Positions 52,612-61,052 of a DNA stretch of 64,000 nt are shown piece after piece (within the stretch, counting starts at the first letter, position 1; every line of letters begins with the position of its first letter). Location of the stretch: positions 109,307-173,306 of the forward strand of contig NZ_BMTS01000018.1 in the NCBI RefSeq assembly GCF_014649795.1, given 5' to 3'. Made by a program: the position numbers and the translations under genes. The DNA comes from Streptomyces melanogenes. Lineage in GTDB: Bacteria > Actinomycetota > Actinomycetes > Streptomycetales > Streptomycetaceae. A model generated the notes under the pieces. That model ran no database searches. It saw only the letters and a program-made list of their open reading frames with translations, and had not been told where the DNA came from.

Positions 52612-53760
52612 TCAGTCGCCGGGGAGCAGCCGGGTCTCGGCGGCGGGCACGCCCTTGGTCCACCAGTGGTCGTAGCGGGCATAGGCCCGGGGGTCGCGGG
52701 CGGCGAGGAAGGCGGCGAGGGACCGGGCCTCGGCCGCCAACTCCTCCCAGACGGGTTCCGGCAGGGGGTGGAAGGCGCCGGCTTCGATGCCGCCGTCGGT
52801 GACGCGCCAGACCCCGGCGACCTGGCCGTCGACCAGCAGGGTGGGCAGCACGTCGCCGTTCACTCGGGTCACGTGCTTGCGGTAGGCGGGCGGGATCACG
52901 CGGCTGCGGTCGGCGTAGGCCAGCAGGACGCTGTCCCACATCGCCATCAGCCGGGACGGCGCGGGCGTGTCCTCCTCGGGCCTGGGCGCGCCGGGAACGT
53001 CGTACAGCACGGTGCCGTCGTCCCCCCGCAGCTCCTCCAGCTCGTCCGCGAGCGCCTTCACGGCCGCGCGGACCCGGGGCCGCTGGACCAGCGCGAACTG
53101 CGCCATGTCGGCCACCGACGCCGGTCCGAAGCCCGCCAGATAGCGCAGGATCAGGGTCCGCAGACTCTCCTCGGGCGCCTGCGGGTCCCCCAGGGCGGGC
53201 CGCTCCTCGGCCGCGACGTACGAGAGCCGGTTGGTGAACGTCCAGGGTCCGCCCGTGGGCGCGTGCCACAGCGGCGCGTACTGCCGCAGCATCCGCTGGG
53301 CCCCGACCTCCAGCGGCCGACCGAGGCGCTTCTCGAACCACTCCCCCAACTCGGCGCTGCTGCGCGGCTTCTGGGTGTACCTCCGCAGGCCCGCGACGAG
53401 GGCATCGGCGTCGTCACCGGTGAGCCCCGACGAGCGGAAGCGCGCGTCGCCGAGCCGGGAGGAGCGCAGGGTCGGCTCCATGGCCTCGCGAAAGCCGCGG
53501 TAGTCCTCCACGTGGACCGCGTGCAGGGTGAGCCGCATGAGGGTCGCCTTCACGATGCGGCCGTCGGCCAGCGCCGCGTCGAGATCCGCCGGATCGAAGC
53601 CGCGCAGCCGGTTCCACAGCGCGATGTACGGCGAGGCGGGCTGCTGCGCCTGGAGCGCGACCACACGCCGCAGCGCCTCCTCGACATCGAGCGACTCGCG
53701 ACCGAGCAGCAACTGCCGGGCGAGCGTGGCACGGTTGAGGGCACGCGCGGAGATCACCAT
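52612..53760 (-). CDS. Winged-helix DNA-binding protein of the HTH_42 / YcaQ-AlkZ family
   Basis: The 382-aa protein has ALNRATLARQLLLGRESLDV, VVALQAQQPASPYIALWNRL, IVKATLMRLTLHAVHVEDY and LRTLILRYLAGFGPASVADM. These are typical of the HTH_42 family, which includes interstrand-crosslink glycosylases such as AlkZ. AlkZ itself needs a QxQ motif; here AQQ in LQAQQPAS gives QAQ, which fits. A DNA-repair or self-resistance role is possible. ATG 53758-53760 matches the family N-terminus. Confidence 0.85.
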   Translation of the reverse strand: MVISARALNRATLARQLLLGRESLDVEEALRRVVALQAQQPASPYIALWNRLRGFDPADLDAALADGRIVKATLMRLTLHAVHVEDYRGFREAMEPTLRSSRLGDARFRSSGLTGDDADALVAGLRRYTQKPRSSAELGEWFEKRLGRPLEVGAQRMLRQYAPLWHAPTGGPWTFTNRLSYVAAEERPALGDPQAPEESLRTLILRYLAGFGPASVADMAQFALVQRPRVRAAVKALADELEELRGDDGTVLYDVPGAPRPEEDTPAPSRLMAMWDSVLLAYADRSRVIPPAYRKHVTRVNGDVLPTLLVDGQVAGVWRVTDGGIEAGAFHPLPEPVWEELAAEARSLAAFLAARDPRAYARYDHWWTKGVPAAETRLLPGD

Positions 53761-53944
53761 GCCCCGATTCTGCCGCGCCGGCGGCCGCCGCAGAACACTG
53801 ACCTGCCGGGCACGCCCGCCAAGCTGGTGGAGGCCACTCCGCTGTGTCGTCGCCCCCCGACTACGCTTGGGTGTGTCCTTTTCCGTTCCCCGGCGGGAGC
53901 ACATCGGTCTCGGCCGTCGCCGCGTGACGTAGGAGAGTGAACCG

Positions 53945-54352
53945 GTGACAGAGCGCAAACCTGCGGGTGTGAGCTTCGAGTCGTGGGTGGACCGGCAGAT
54001 CCGCGAGGCGCAGGAGCGCGGTGAGTTCGCCGAGCTGCCGGGTTTCGGCAAGCCGCTGCCCGATGCCTCGCAGCCGTACGACGAGATGTGGTGGATCCGC
54101 CAGAAGATGGCCCGCGAGGGCGTCACCGCGATGCTGCCCCCGGCCCTGGCCCTGCGCAAGGAGATCGAGGACGCACTGGAGGTGGCGGCCCAGGCGCCGT
54201 CCGAGCGGGCCGTGCGGGCGCTCCTGGAACCGGTCAACGAGAAGATCGCCGCCATGCTCAGGAAGCCGCCTCCGGGGCCGCTGCTGGGGCGCGAGCCGAT
54301 CGACGTGGACGAAGTCGTACGGGAGTGGCGCGAGGCGCGCCGACAGGGTTGA
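53945..54352 (+). CDS. DUF1992 (DnaJ-C28-like) protein
   Basis: The 135-aa protein has the DUF1992 core FESWVDRQIREAQERGEFAE, LPGFGKPLPD and YDEMWWIRQKMAREG, followed by ALALRKEIEDALE. Its start is GTG 53945. The family occurs in actinobacteria and in eukaryotic DNAJC28, with no established activity. It is divergent from the winged-helix gene with about 184 bp between them. Confidence 0.88.
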   Translation: MTERKPAGVSFESWVDRQIREAQERGEFAELPGFGKPLPDASQPYDEMWWIRQKMAREGVTAMLPPALALRKEIEDALEVAAQAPSERAVRALLEPVNEKIAAMLRKPPPGPLLGREPIDVDEVVREWREARRQG

Positions 54353-54546
54353 CGGTGGGGCGACGTATCCCAGCGAACCTCCACGCCGCCCGCCACACCG
54401 TCGCCGCCGTCGGCCGCAAGACCCCCGCCCGCCCGGCAACGTCCCCGTGGCGCAAAAGTTACGCCCCAAAACGGCTTCCACGAACGGGAGTTGGTGCATA
54501 CGGTCGCCTCTGTCAGTCGTGACGACAACGTTCAGGGAGGGACAGC

Positions 54547-54774
54547 ATGAACCCCAACATAAGAGCGGCAGCCGCCACCGCGGCGCTCCTCACCGGGCTC
54601 CTCGCGGCCGCAGGCACCGCCAACGCGGCCGAACGCATCGACGCGCAGCACCTGGCCGTACACCTCGACAAGGCGATCGCCGCCGAGCAGGCGAACGGGG
54701 ACACCACCACGGGCGGGCCCATCCTGGGTGCCGTCGCGAGCAGTCCTGACGGCGCCGACACCGTCGACTCCTGA
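54547..54774 (+). CDS. Small secreted protein
   Basis: The 75-aa protein has a clear signal peptide (AAAATAALLTGLLAAAG, cleavage near ANA-AE). The mature part is only about 48 aa, acidic, with HLDKAIAAEQANGDTTTGGP. There are no Cys. ATG 54547 is preceded by GGGAGGGACAGC, a strong RBS. The next gene begins 10 nt after its stop, so the two form an operon. I do not recognise the family. Confidence 0.75.
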   Translation: MNPNIRAAAATAALLTGLLAAAGTANAAERIDAQHLAVHLDKAIAAEQANGDTTTGGPILGAVASSPDGADTVDS

Positions 54775-54784
54775 GCGGGCGCGG

Positions 54785-55279
54785 GTGCGCGCCGTGGACA
54801 GCCCGGGGGAAGACGGGCAAGCCGGGGAAGACCACGTCACCTGGTGCCCCAGCGGGGAAGCCCATCGTCCGGAATCCGTCGTTCTGGGCGTCAGGTCGGG
54901 GGACGACGGCCAGGTCGTCTATCTGGCCGAGCCGGTACCGGCGGCACAGGTCCTGCCCAGCATCCCCGAGGGCATCGCGCCCCACCGGGTGCTCCGGTTC
55001 GCCTCGCACTGCGTGTCGGGCTGCGCGAACCGGGTCGGCGACGCCTGCGGTCTGATCGAGCGCATCCAGACCCTGCCGTCACCCGACGCCACGGGGGCCG
55101 TGCCACGGTGCCATCTGCGGCCCCACTGCAAGTGGTGGACCCAGGCGGGGGTGGACGCCTGTCACCGCTGCCCGGCCATCACCACACTCAACTCCCCCGA
55201 CGACCAACTCGCCGTACTGGTCGCGGACCCCTCCACCACCACCGAGCAGTTGCAGAACTGGATCGCCGCGGCCGAGTGA
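54785..55279 (+). CDS. Cys-rich protein, possible metal or Fe-S binding, coupled to the small secreted protein
   Basis: The protein has about 164 aa from GTG 54785 (GTG 54794 is also possible). The middle is CVSGCANRVGDACGLIERI. The C-terminal part is RCHLRPHCKWWTQAGVDACH then RCPAIT. That gives clusters C-x3-C-x6-C and C-x5-C-x10-C-x2-C, which look like iron-sulfur or zinc ligands. No signal peptide is present, so it acts in the cytosol, unlike its secreted neighbour. A terminator hairpin follows. Confidence 0.72.
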   Translation: MRAVDSPGEDGQAGEDHVTWCPSGEAHRPESVVLGVRSGDDGQVVYLAEPVPAAQVLPSIPEGIAPHRVLRFASHCVSGCANRVGDACGLIERIQTLPSPDATGAVPRCHLRPHCKWWTQAGVDACHRCPAITTLNSPDDQLAVLVADPSTTTEQLQNWIAAAE

Positions 55280-55306
55280 CCTACGGCGGTGGCACTCGCA
55301 CCAAAA

Positions 55307-55351
55307 AGTGCTGGTCGCGAGGTCGCTGACCCCGCCCCCGCGACCAGTACT
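55307..55351. terminator. 13-bp stem-loop between convergent genes
   Basis: AGTGCTGGTCGCG at 55307-55319 pairs with CGCGACCAGTACT at 55339-55351, with one G-U pair and a 19-nt loop. It lies between the Cys-rich gene (plus) and the lipoprotein gene (minus) and can serve both. An A-tract (CCAAAAAG) precedes it, which reads as a U-tract for the minus-strand transcript. Confidence 0.7.
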
Positions 55352-55381
55352 GCCGGGGCCACAGCACGCACTCGACGCGCT

Positions 55382-56062
55382 TCAGCCGGTCAAGCTGATC
55401 GCGGGCTCCCCCTGTTCGAGCACGACCGGAATACCCCCGACCGCCCGCTCCAGGGTGTGCCGGAAGGACGTCGAGCGGGCACCTGCCGCGCTGGTGGTCA
55501 GGCGAATCCCGGAGGCGTCCGCGGTCGCGCTGGCGCTGTAGAGCGGGAAGGCGAGTTTCTTGCCGAAGACCTTGTCGATCGCCTTGGCCAGCTCCCGGTG
55601 CGCGTAGCGGCTCACGTACAGATCCACCAGCGTGGGGTCCGCACCCGGATCCGCCTTCGCCGCCGCCTTCACCAGGTCACGCCCCCGTCCGAGATCGGTG
55701 ACACACAGAGCCACGCGGCCCACCGGAAAGTCATTGGCCTGCGTCCCGTACACATCCGCGTACGCCCCATACCCCTGATCCCCCACGGCCTGGGAGATCC
55801 GGGTCGCCGAAGGTGTGTTGTCCGGTGTGCCGTCGATGACCGTCGGTGGCGCCGACGGATGGAGCACCGCATCCGCCCCCGTCGGACACGGCCTCCCCTC
55901 ACGAGGGGAGGGAGTGCCGGACACGGAGACCGACGCGGGCGGAGCGGCACCCTCCGTATCGGACGTGCCGCAGCCGACCAGGCCGAGCAACGCCACTGCG
56001 CCGCCGACACACCCGGCGCGCAGCGCAACGAGGCTCCTTCTCACAACGTCCCCCTTACCCAT
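55382..56062 (-). CDS. Putative lipoprotein divergent from a two-component system
   Basis: The 226-aa protein has a lipobox (AVALLGLVGC) after a basic N-terminus. The mature protein has a Pro/Ser linker and a beta/alpha C-terminal domain with VALCVTDLGRGRDLVKAAAK, LVDLYVSRYAHRELAKAIDK and KKLAFPLYSASATADASGI. The start may be ATG 56062 or GTG 56044, which has AAGGGGGA just upstream. It shares its upstream region with the OmpR-type regulator. It may be the sensed or regulated envelope component, which is inference. Confidence 0.78.
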   Translation of the reverse strand: MGKGDVVRRSLVALRAGCVGGAVALLGLVGCGTSDTEGAAPPASVSVSGTPSPREGRPCPTGADAVLHPSAPPTVIDGTPDNTPSATRISQAVGDQGYGAYADVYGTQANDFPVGRVALCVTDLGRGRDLVKAAAKADPGADPTLVDLYVSRYAHRELAKAIDKVFGKKLAFPLYSASATADASGIRLTTSAAGARSTSFRHTLERAVGGIPVVLEQGEPAISLTG

Positions 56063-56122
56063 AGGGCACCTATTCGGCCCGACGCGTCGCGACGTAACGC
56101 TGAGGATGCTGCCAGCACATGG

Positions 56123-56165
56123 CTGAGGGAACCCTGAAGGTTCCTGAGGATCCTTCAGGAACCCT
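56123..56165. promoter_or_regulatory. Phased CTGA repeats and palindrome, candidate OmpR-type operator
   Basis: CTGA occurs at 56123, 56134 and 56144, that is 11 and 10 bp apart, and again at 56100. CCTGAAGG and CCTGAGGA are tandem direct repeats. GGAACCCT recurs at 56128 and 56158. The element lies between the divergent lipoprotein and response-regulator starts. OmpR-family proteins bind tandem repeats of about this phasing, so self-regulation is likely. Confidence 0.55.
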
Positions 56166-56192
56166 CAACTGACGTGCGGCATACGGCATCGT

Positions 56193-56882
56193 GTGAGCAT
56201 GCGCATACTGGTGGTCGAGGACGACGAACGGTTGGCGGAACTGCTGCGCCGGGGACTGTCCGGTGACGGGTTCGCGGTGGACGTGGCCCACGACGGGCCG
56301 CGCGGCCTCGAGTTCGCGCTCGGCAACGACTACGACGTGATCGTGCTGGACGTCCTGCTGCCCGGGCTGAACGGGTTCCGCCTCTGCGCCCGGTTGCGGG
56401 ACGCCGATGTGTGGACTCCGGTGCTGATGCTGACCGCCAAGGACGGCGAGTACGACGAGGCCGAGGGGCTGGACACCGGCGCGGACGACTACGTCACCAA
56501 GCCCTTCTCCTACGTCGCCCTCGTGGCCCGGCTGCGCGCCCTGGTCCGGCGCGGCCGACGTGAGCGCCCTGCCGTCATCCACGTCGGTGACCTGGAGATC
56601 GACCCGGCGGCCCGCCGGTGCCGACGCGGCGGGACCGTACTGGACCTGACCGCGAGGGAGTTCGCGGTCCTGGAATACCTCGCCCTGCGCCACGGGGAGG
56701 TCGTGACCAAGACCGAGGTGCTGGAACACGTGTGGGACCACGCCTTCGACGGGGACGTCAACATCGTCGAGGTGTACGTCTCCGCCCTGCGGCGCAAGAT
56801 CGACACCCCGTTCGGCCGCCACACCATCCACACCGTCCGCGGGGTCGGCTACCGTCTCGAAAACGGCAGGACACCCGCATGA
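56193..56882 (+). CDS. OmpR-family response regulator
   Basis: The 229-aa protein has a receiver domain with acidic pocket VEDDERLAELLRRG, phospho-acceptor Asp in DVIVLDVLLPG and Lys in DYVTKPFSYVAL. A winged-helix effector domain follows, LDLTAREFAVLEYLALRHGE, NIVEVYVSALRRKID and VRGVGYRL. The start is GTG 56193 or ATG 56199. Its stop overlaps the kinase ATG (ATGA), so both are made together. Confidence 0.93.
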   Translation: MSMRILVVEDDERLAELLRRGLSGDGFAVDVAHDGPRGLEFALGNDYDVIVLDVLLPGLNGFRLCARLRDADVWTPVLMLTAKDGEYDEAEGLDTGADDYVTKPFSYVALVARLRALVRRGRRERPAVIHVGDLEIDPAARRCRRGGTVLDLTAREFAVLEYLALRHGEVVTKTEVLEHVWDHAFDGDVNIVEVYVSALRRKIDTPFGRHTIHTVRGVGYRLENGRTPA

Positions 56883-58063
56883 CGCACCTGGACCTGTCCC
56901 GGCTGCTGCGGCCCACCACCGCACGCGCCCAGCTGACTCGGCGCGCGGCGGGCATCGCCGCACTCGGCACGGTCGTCGCCCTGGGTATGGCGGCCGTCCT
57001 CACCGCTGGCGGTGCCGGTCCCGGTGACGACAAGAAGGACGCGGGGGCGTCAAACCAAGGCGGTGCGGACTCCCGAGCCCTGGAGCTGTGCCGGAGCCTC
57101 GGGCTGATACGCACCGACAGCACACAGCCGCATTCGGGTGTCTCCGGCTGGATGTGGCTGTGGGCGATCGTCGCGGTCACCGTCGTGGCGGCCGGAACCT
57201 GCTGGTTCGCCCTCGGCAGCGTGTTGCGGCCCGTGGAGGAAGCCCGCAGTCACTTCTCCCTGCTCGCCTCGGATGCCTCCAGGCACCGCGTCCCCCTCAC
57301 CCGGAGCGGCGACGAGATCACCAACCTGGTCCGGACGATGAACTCCGGCCTGACCCGGCTACAGACCACCGTCGAGCAGCAACGGCGCTTCGTCGCCGAC
57401 GCCTCCCACGAACTGCGCAGCCCCCTGGCCACGCTCCAGGCAGAACTGGAAATCGCCCTGTCCCGCCCGGACCGGGCCGACTGGCCCGACGTGGTACGCG
57501 CCGCGCTCGACGACACCCGCCGACTTCAGCACCTCACCGAAGACCTGCTGCTTCTGGCCCGCCTCGACCTCGACAAACCCGGCGGGCAACACCGTATGGA
57601 AAAGGTGGACCTGACCGACCTGGTCCGGGAGGAAACCGCCCGCCGCCACCCGCCCGCCCAGGTGGACATCCGCCTCGACATCGTCCCCGATCCGCTGGTC
57701 GTCAAGGGGCATCCCGCCCTGCTCGCCCGCGTCCTGGGCAATCTCCTCGACAACGCGGAACGCCACGCGAGCAGCAGCGTCACCATCCGCCTCAGCCACG
57801 ACACCGAGGAACGGCAGGCCGTCCTGGAAGTCGTCGACGACGGTCCCGGCATCCCGCCCGCCGACCGCGCCCGCGTCTTCGAACGCTTCACCCGTCTCGA
57901 CACCGCCCGCACCCGCCACACCGGCGGCACCGGTCTCGGCCTCGCCATCGCCCGTCGCGTCACCACACTTCACCGCGGCACTCTGACCATCACCCCAACT
58001 CCCCACGGGGCACACTTCACCGCCCGCCTCCCCACCCACGGACACACCCCAACCATCCCGTGA
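56879..58063 (+). CDS. Sensor histidine kinase partner
   Basis: The 394-aa protein has TM1 at about 25-45 and TM2 at about 88-107, with a short 45-residue outer loop between them. A HAMP segment follows. The H-box is RRFVADASHELRSPLATL, the N-box NLLDNAERHASS, G1 VVDDGPGIPP and G2 GGTGLGLAIARR. All catalytic motifs are intact. With so small an outer loop it probably senses membrane or envelope state, perhaps together with the divergent lipoprotein. Confidence 0.92.
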   Translation: MTHLDLSRLLRPTTARAQLTRRAAGIAALGTVVALGMAAVLTAGGAGPGDDKKDAGASNQGGADSRALELCRSLGLIRTDSTQPHSGVSGWMWLWAIVAVTVVAAGTCWFALGSVLRPVEEARSHFSLLASDASRHRVPLTRSGDEITNLVRTMNSGLTRLQTTVEQQRRFVADASHELRSPLATLQAELEIALSRPDRADWPDVVRAALDDTRRLQHLTEDLLLLARLDLDKPGGQHRMEKVDLTDLVREETARRHPPAQVDIRLDIVPDPLVVKGHPALLARVLGNLLDNAERHASSSVTIRLSHDTEERQAVLEVVDDGPGIPPADRARVFERFTRLDTARTRHTGGTGLGLAIARRVTTLHRGTLTITPTPHGAHFTARLPTHGHTPTIP

Positions 58064-58168
58064 GGACGCCCGCGAACCCGACGCGGAACACACCGAACCC
58101 CCGGGTCCAGGTGCCTCCAGCGGCACCCGCCCCAGGCAACCGCCATGGCGTTAGGCACACTTTGTGTG

Positions 58169-58197
58169 TTGTAGTCCCTTACCAAGACCCGTAATCA
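58169..58197 (+). promoter_or_regulatory. Possible promoter for terD
   Basis: TTGTAG at 58169-58174 and TAATCA at 58192-58197 are 17 bp apart, 28 bp before the TerD start. Two CAAGACCC copies lie in and after the spacer region. The match to consensus is modest. A small CACAC-TTT-GTGTG hairpin sits just upstream. Confidence 0.35.
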
Positions 58198-58225
58198 AGA
58201 CCCATACCAAGAGAATGAGCCACGC

Positions 58226-58810
58226 ATGATCACGCTTACGAAGGAATCCGGCCCGGCGGACCTGGACGGAGTGACCCATCTGTCCATCGGTGTGTCCTGG
58301 GACCCCACGGCCGGCAGCAGCGGTGGAGTCGTCGGTCTGCTCCGCCGCAAGAGCGGCACCGACCTCGATCTGATCGCCGTCGCGATGCAGGGCGGGGACC
58401 CGGTGCGCCTCGCGGGTCTCGACTCGCTGGACCCCATGGGCAACGGCTCCTTGGTGCACAGCGGCGACAACCAGACCGGGCGCGGAGACGGCGACGACGA
58501 GACCGTCACGGTCGAGTTCGCGCGTATCCCCGACCAGATCACGTCGGTCGTGTTCGTCGCCGCCGCGTTCAAGAAGGGCAGCTCTTTCCAGAAGGCCCGC
58601 AACATCAGCTTCAAGGTGTACGACGCGACCGGTGGCAGCGCCCAGCAGGTCGCCGACATCTGGCCCAGCCTGCTCAGCCAGGACAACGGCTGCGCCGTGG
58701 CCAAGGCCATGCGGGTCGGCAACTCCTGGAAGCTCGAAGTGATCAACGTGACGGGGAAGATAAAGCAGGGCGACGAGCACGCCCTGATGCGCTTCGCCAT
58801 CAGCAAGTAG
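58226..58810 (+). CDS. terD: TerD-family stress protein
   Basis: The 194-aa protein has the TerD fold: VTHLSIGVSWDPTAGSSGG, DLDLIAVAMQGGDPVRL, LVHSGDNQTGRGDGDDE (calcium-binding acidic loop), VEFARIPDQITSVVFVAAAF and the C-terminal LMRFAISK. The family is linked to tellurite resistance, phage defence and development in Streptomyces. ATG 58226 is the first possible start. It is a stand-alone gene here, with no terA, terB or terC nearby. Confidence 0.92.
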   Translation: MITLTKESGPADLDGVTHLSIGVSWDPTAGSSGGVVGLLRRKSGTDLDLIAVAMQGGDPVRLAGLDSLDPMGNGSLVHSGDNQTGRGDGDDETVTVEFARIPDQITSVVFVAAAFKKGSSFQKARNISFKVYDATGGSAQQVADIWPSLLSQDNGCAVAKAMRVGNSWKLEVINVTGKIKQGDEHALMRFAISK

Positions 58811-58870
58811 CCCGTCCGCCCGACTTGGTACCGAGCGGCGATCGGGCCCGCGGGGCATCGCACGCACCTC

Positions 58871-58905
58871 CGGCTGTCGCCGATGCACGGCATCAGCGAC
58901 AGCCG
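58871..58905. terminator. Stem-loop between terD and SMP-30 genes
   Basis: CGGCTGTCGC at 58871-58880 pairs with GCGACAGCCG at 58896-58905, and the inner GATGC/GCATC extends the stem to about 16 bp with one mismatch and a 3-nt loop. It lies between convergent genes and can terminate both. Confidence 0.78.
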
Positions 58906-58944
58906 AGGGCATGCCCCGGGGAGATCGCCTGCGGGACCCGCGTG

Positions 58945-59889
58945 TCACAGCCAGCGGCGGCGGCCCGGTCCCGTCGGGTGGGTGCCGGTGACGCCCATGA
59001 CCAGCGAGTAGAGGCTGGTCTCCGCGGCGATGAAGAGGCGGTTGCGCTTGGCGCCGCCCCAGGAGATGTTGGCGACCGCCTCGGGGACGTTGAGCCGCCC
59101 GATGAGGGTGCCGTCGGGGTCGTAGCAGTGCACGCCGTCACCCATCGCGGCGGCCCACAGCCGACCGCCGTCGTCGAAGCGGAGGTTGTCGAAGCGAGCC
59201 TCCTTCCGGGTCTGCGCATCGGCGAACACCTTGCCGTCGGACAGCGTGCCGTCGTCGCGTACGTCGAAGACCCGGATGAAGCCCGCGCGGGTGTCGGAGA
59301 CGAAGAGCTGCCGCTCGTCGTGCGAGAAGACCAGCCCGTTCGGCGCCCCGAAGCAGTCGGCGACCAGTCGTACCTCGCCGGTGGCGGGATCGACGCGGTA
59401 GACGTTGTTGGCGCCGATCTCGCTCTGCGCGCGATGGCCCTCGTAGTCGCTGGTGATGCCGAAGTCCGGGTCGGAGAACCAGATCGAACCGTCGGACTTG
59501 ACGGCCGCGTCGTTCGGGCTGTTCAGACGCTTGCCCTGCCACCGGTCCGCCAGCACGGTGACGCTGCCGTCGTGTTCGGTGCGTGTCACCCGGCGGTTGC
59601 CCTGCTCACAGGTGACCAGCCGGCCCTCGCGGTCGAGGGTGTTGCCGTTGGTGTTCCCGGCGGAGCGGCGGAAGACGCTGACGGCACCGGTCTCCTCGTC
59701 CCAGCGCAGCATCCGGTCGTTGGGGATGTCGCTCCAGATCACCTGCCGCCAGGCGGGCAGGTAGATCGGCCCCTCGGCCCAGCGGCATCCGGTGTACAGG
59801 ACCTCCAGAGCGTCGTCTCCATTCATGCAGCGTCCGGTACGGAACCGGTCGTCGAGCATCTCGTACAGCCCGGGGCGCTCGCTGGTCAT
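58945..59889 (-). CDS. SMP-30/gluconolactonase-like lactonase
   Basis: The 314-aa beta-propeller protein shows CRWAEGPIYLPAWRQVIWSD (Glu metal ligand), LNSPNDAAVKSDGSIWFSDP (Asn and Asp ligands), FGAPNGLVFSHDERQLFVSD and ARFDNLRFDDGGRLWAA. These are the calcium- or zinc-binding blades of sugar lactonases. The start is ATG 59887-59889. It is divergent from an Lrp/AsnC regulator, which may control it. Confidence 0.9.
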   Translation of the reverse strand: MTSERPGLYEMLDDRFRTGRCMNGDDALEVLYTGCRWAEGPIYLPAWRQVIWSDIPNDRMLRWDEETGAVSVFRRSAGNTNGNTLDREGRLVTCEQGNRRVTRTEHDGSVTVLADRWQGKRLNSPNDAAVKSDGSIWFSDPDFGITSDYEGHRAQSEIGANNVYRVDPATGEVRLVADCFGAPNGLVFSHDERQLFVSDTRAGFIRVFDVRDDGTLSDGKVFADAQTRKEARFDNLRFDDGGRLWAAAMGDGVHCYDPDGTLIGRLNVPEAVANISWGGAKRNRLFIAAETSLYSLVMGVTGTHPTGPGRRRWL

Positions 59890-59996
59890 GGGGCCCTACC
59901 TCTCCTACAGACGCCACTTGCCGAACTTGCTTCGGCCTGATGTGCAGATTGCAGGATGAGCTATGGTCGACACAAGACGATGCCGAATGGAGAGTT

Positions 59997-60449
59997 GTGG
60001 ATCACATTGACCGTGTCCTGCTGGCGCAGCTCCAGCAGGACGCCACCCAGTCCTACGCCGCACTGGGGCAGGCCGCCGGCCTGTCCGCCGGGGCCGCCCA
60101 TGAGCGCGTGCGCAAGCTGCGGGAGCGCGGCGCCATCCGGCGCACCACCATCGAGGTGGATCCGGCCGCGGTGGGCAGCGCCGTCCTGGCCTATGTGCTG
60201 GTCGACTCGACCTCATGGATGGGCGATTCGGCGGACGCGTTCGCCGCGCTCCCCGAAGTCCTGGAGGCGCACATCATCGCGGGCAGTGCCTCGGTGCTGG
60301 TGAAGGTCAGGACCGCGACCACCGAGCAACTCCAGGACGTACTGCGCCGGATCTACGCCATCGACGGGGTCAGCGGCACCCAGGCCACCGTGGTGCTGGA
60401 GACCTTCTTCGAGCGGCCGCTCTCCCCCGGGGCCGCCGACCAGACCTGA
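59997..60449 (+). CDS. Lrp/AsnC-family transcriptional regulator
   Basis: The 150-aa protein has an N-terminal HTH (IDRVLLAQLQQDATQSYAAL then AAGLSAGAAHERVRKLRERG) and a C-terminal RAM ligand-binding domain (VLAYVLVDSTSWM; LPEVLEAHIIAGSASVLVKV). GTG 59997 is chosen from family length. GGAGAG is unusually close upstream (about 2 nt), so the TTG or an upstream codon cannot be excluded. It is divergent from the SMP-30 lactonase. Confidence 0.85.
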   Translation: MDHIDRVLLAQLQQDATQSYAALGQAAGLSAGAAHERVRKLRERGAIRRTTIEVDPAAVGSAVLAYVLVDSTSWMGDSADAFAALPEVLEAHIIAGSASVLVKVRTATTEQLQDVLRRIYAIDGVSGTQATVVLETFFERPLSPGAADQT

Positions 60450-60486
60450 GAGGTGTCACCCGGGACGTCAGCACCCTCGGGTCGTG

Positions 60487-60915
60487 TCACCGAGAGGTGA
60501 TGGCCTGCTCCAACAGGCCGTGGAGCACCTGCTGCTCCTGCGGGTTCAGCCCGGACAGCGGGGAGTCCACGGCGAGGAGGTCGAGGAGGCGTGCGCGCAG
60601 CGCGGTGCCCTCGGCGGTGAGGACGAGGTGCTTGGCGCGGCGGTCGGTGGGGTGCGGGTGGCGCTCGACCAGGCCCTGCTTCTCCAGCTTGTCGACGACG
60701 AACGTGGTGTTGGAGGGCTCGCAGCTCATGCGCTCGGCGAGCTCCCGCATGGTCATCGGCCCGCTCATCTCCCGCAGCGCGGTCGCCTGGGACGCGGTGA
60801 GGCCCAGGGTGGCCGCGCGCTCCCGTACGTGCTCGGCGATCCGCTGGGCCAGCCCGTTCACCAGACCGCACAGCTGTCGCTCGGCGATGGCTTGCCGCTC
60901 CGGGGACGTCGTCAT
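60487..60915 (-). CDS. MarR-family regulator divergent from a metallo-hydrolase
   Basis: The 142-aa protein has a winged HTH (MTMRELAERMSCEPSNTTFV and VDKLEKQGLVERHPHPTDRR) with the wing D-R-R signature. The start is ATG 60913-60915. It is divergent from the MBL-fold gene at 61053 over a 137-bp AT-richer region with inverted repeats. It is a likely repressor of that gene. Confidence 0.9.
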   Translation of the reverse strand: MTTSPERQAIAERQLCGLVNGLAQRIAEHVRERAATLGLTASQATALREMSGPMTMRELAERMSCEPSNTTFVVDKLEKQGLVERHPHPTDRRAKHLVLTAEGTALRARLLDLLAVDSPLSGLNPQEQQVLHGLLEQAITSR

Positions 60916-60957
60916 GCCCCCAGCCTACCAACTCCATCAAGGCAACATATTTACAGC

Positions 60958-60986
60958 TTGAATGATTCGAACTTGATGCTTATGGT
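60958..60986 (+). promoter_or_regulatory. Promoter/operator region of the MBL-fold gene
   Basis: TTGAAT at 60958-60963, a 17-bp spacer and TATGGT at 60981-60986 form a sigma-70-like promoter. Overlapping it is an imperfect inverted repeat, CTTGAAT-G-ATTCGAA at 60957-60971. A MarR protein bound there would cover the -35 box and block transcription. Confidence 0.5.
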
Positions 60987-61052
60987 TGGCCTCGCCATCG
61001 CAGGAGACGCGGCGGCACCGACGACCTGATGGCAACTCACAGGGGAGAACTC

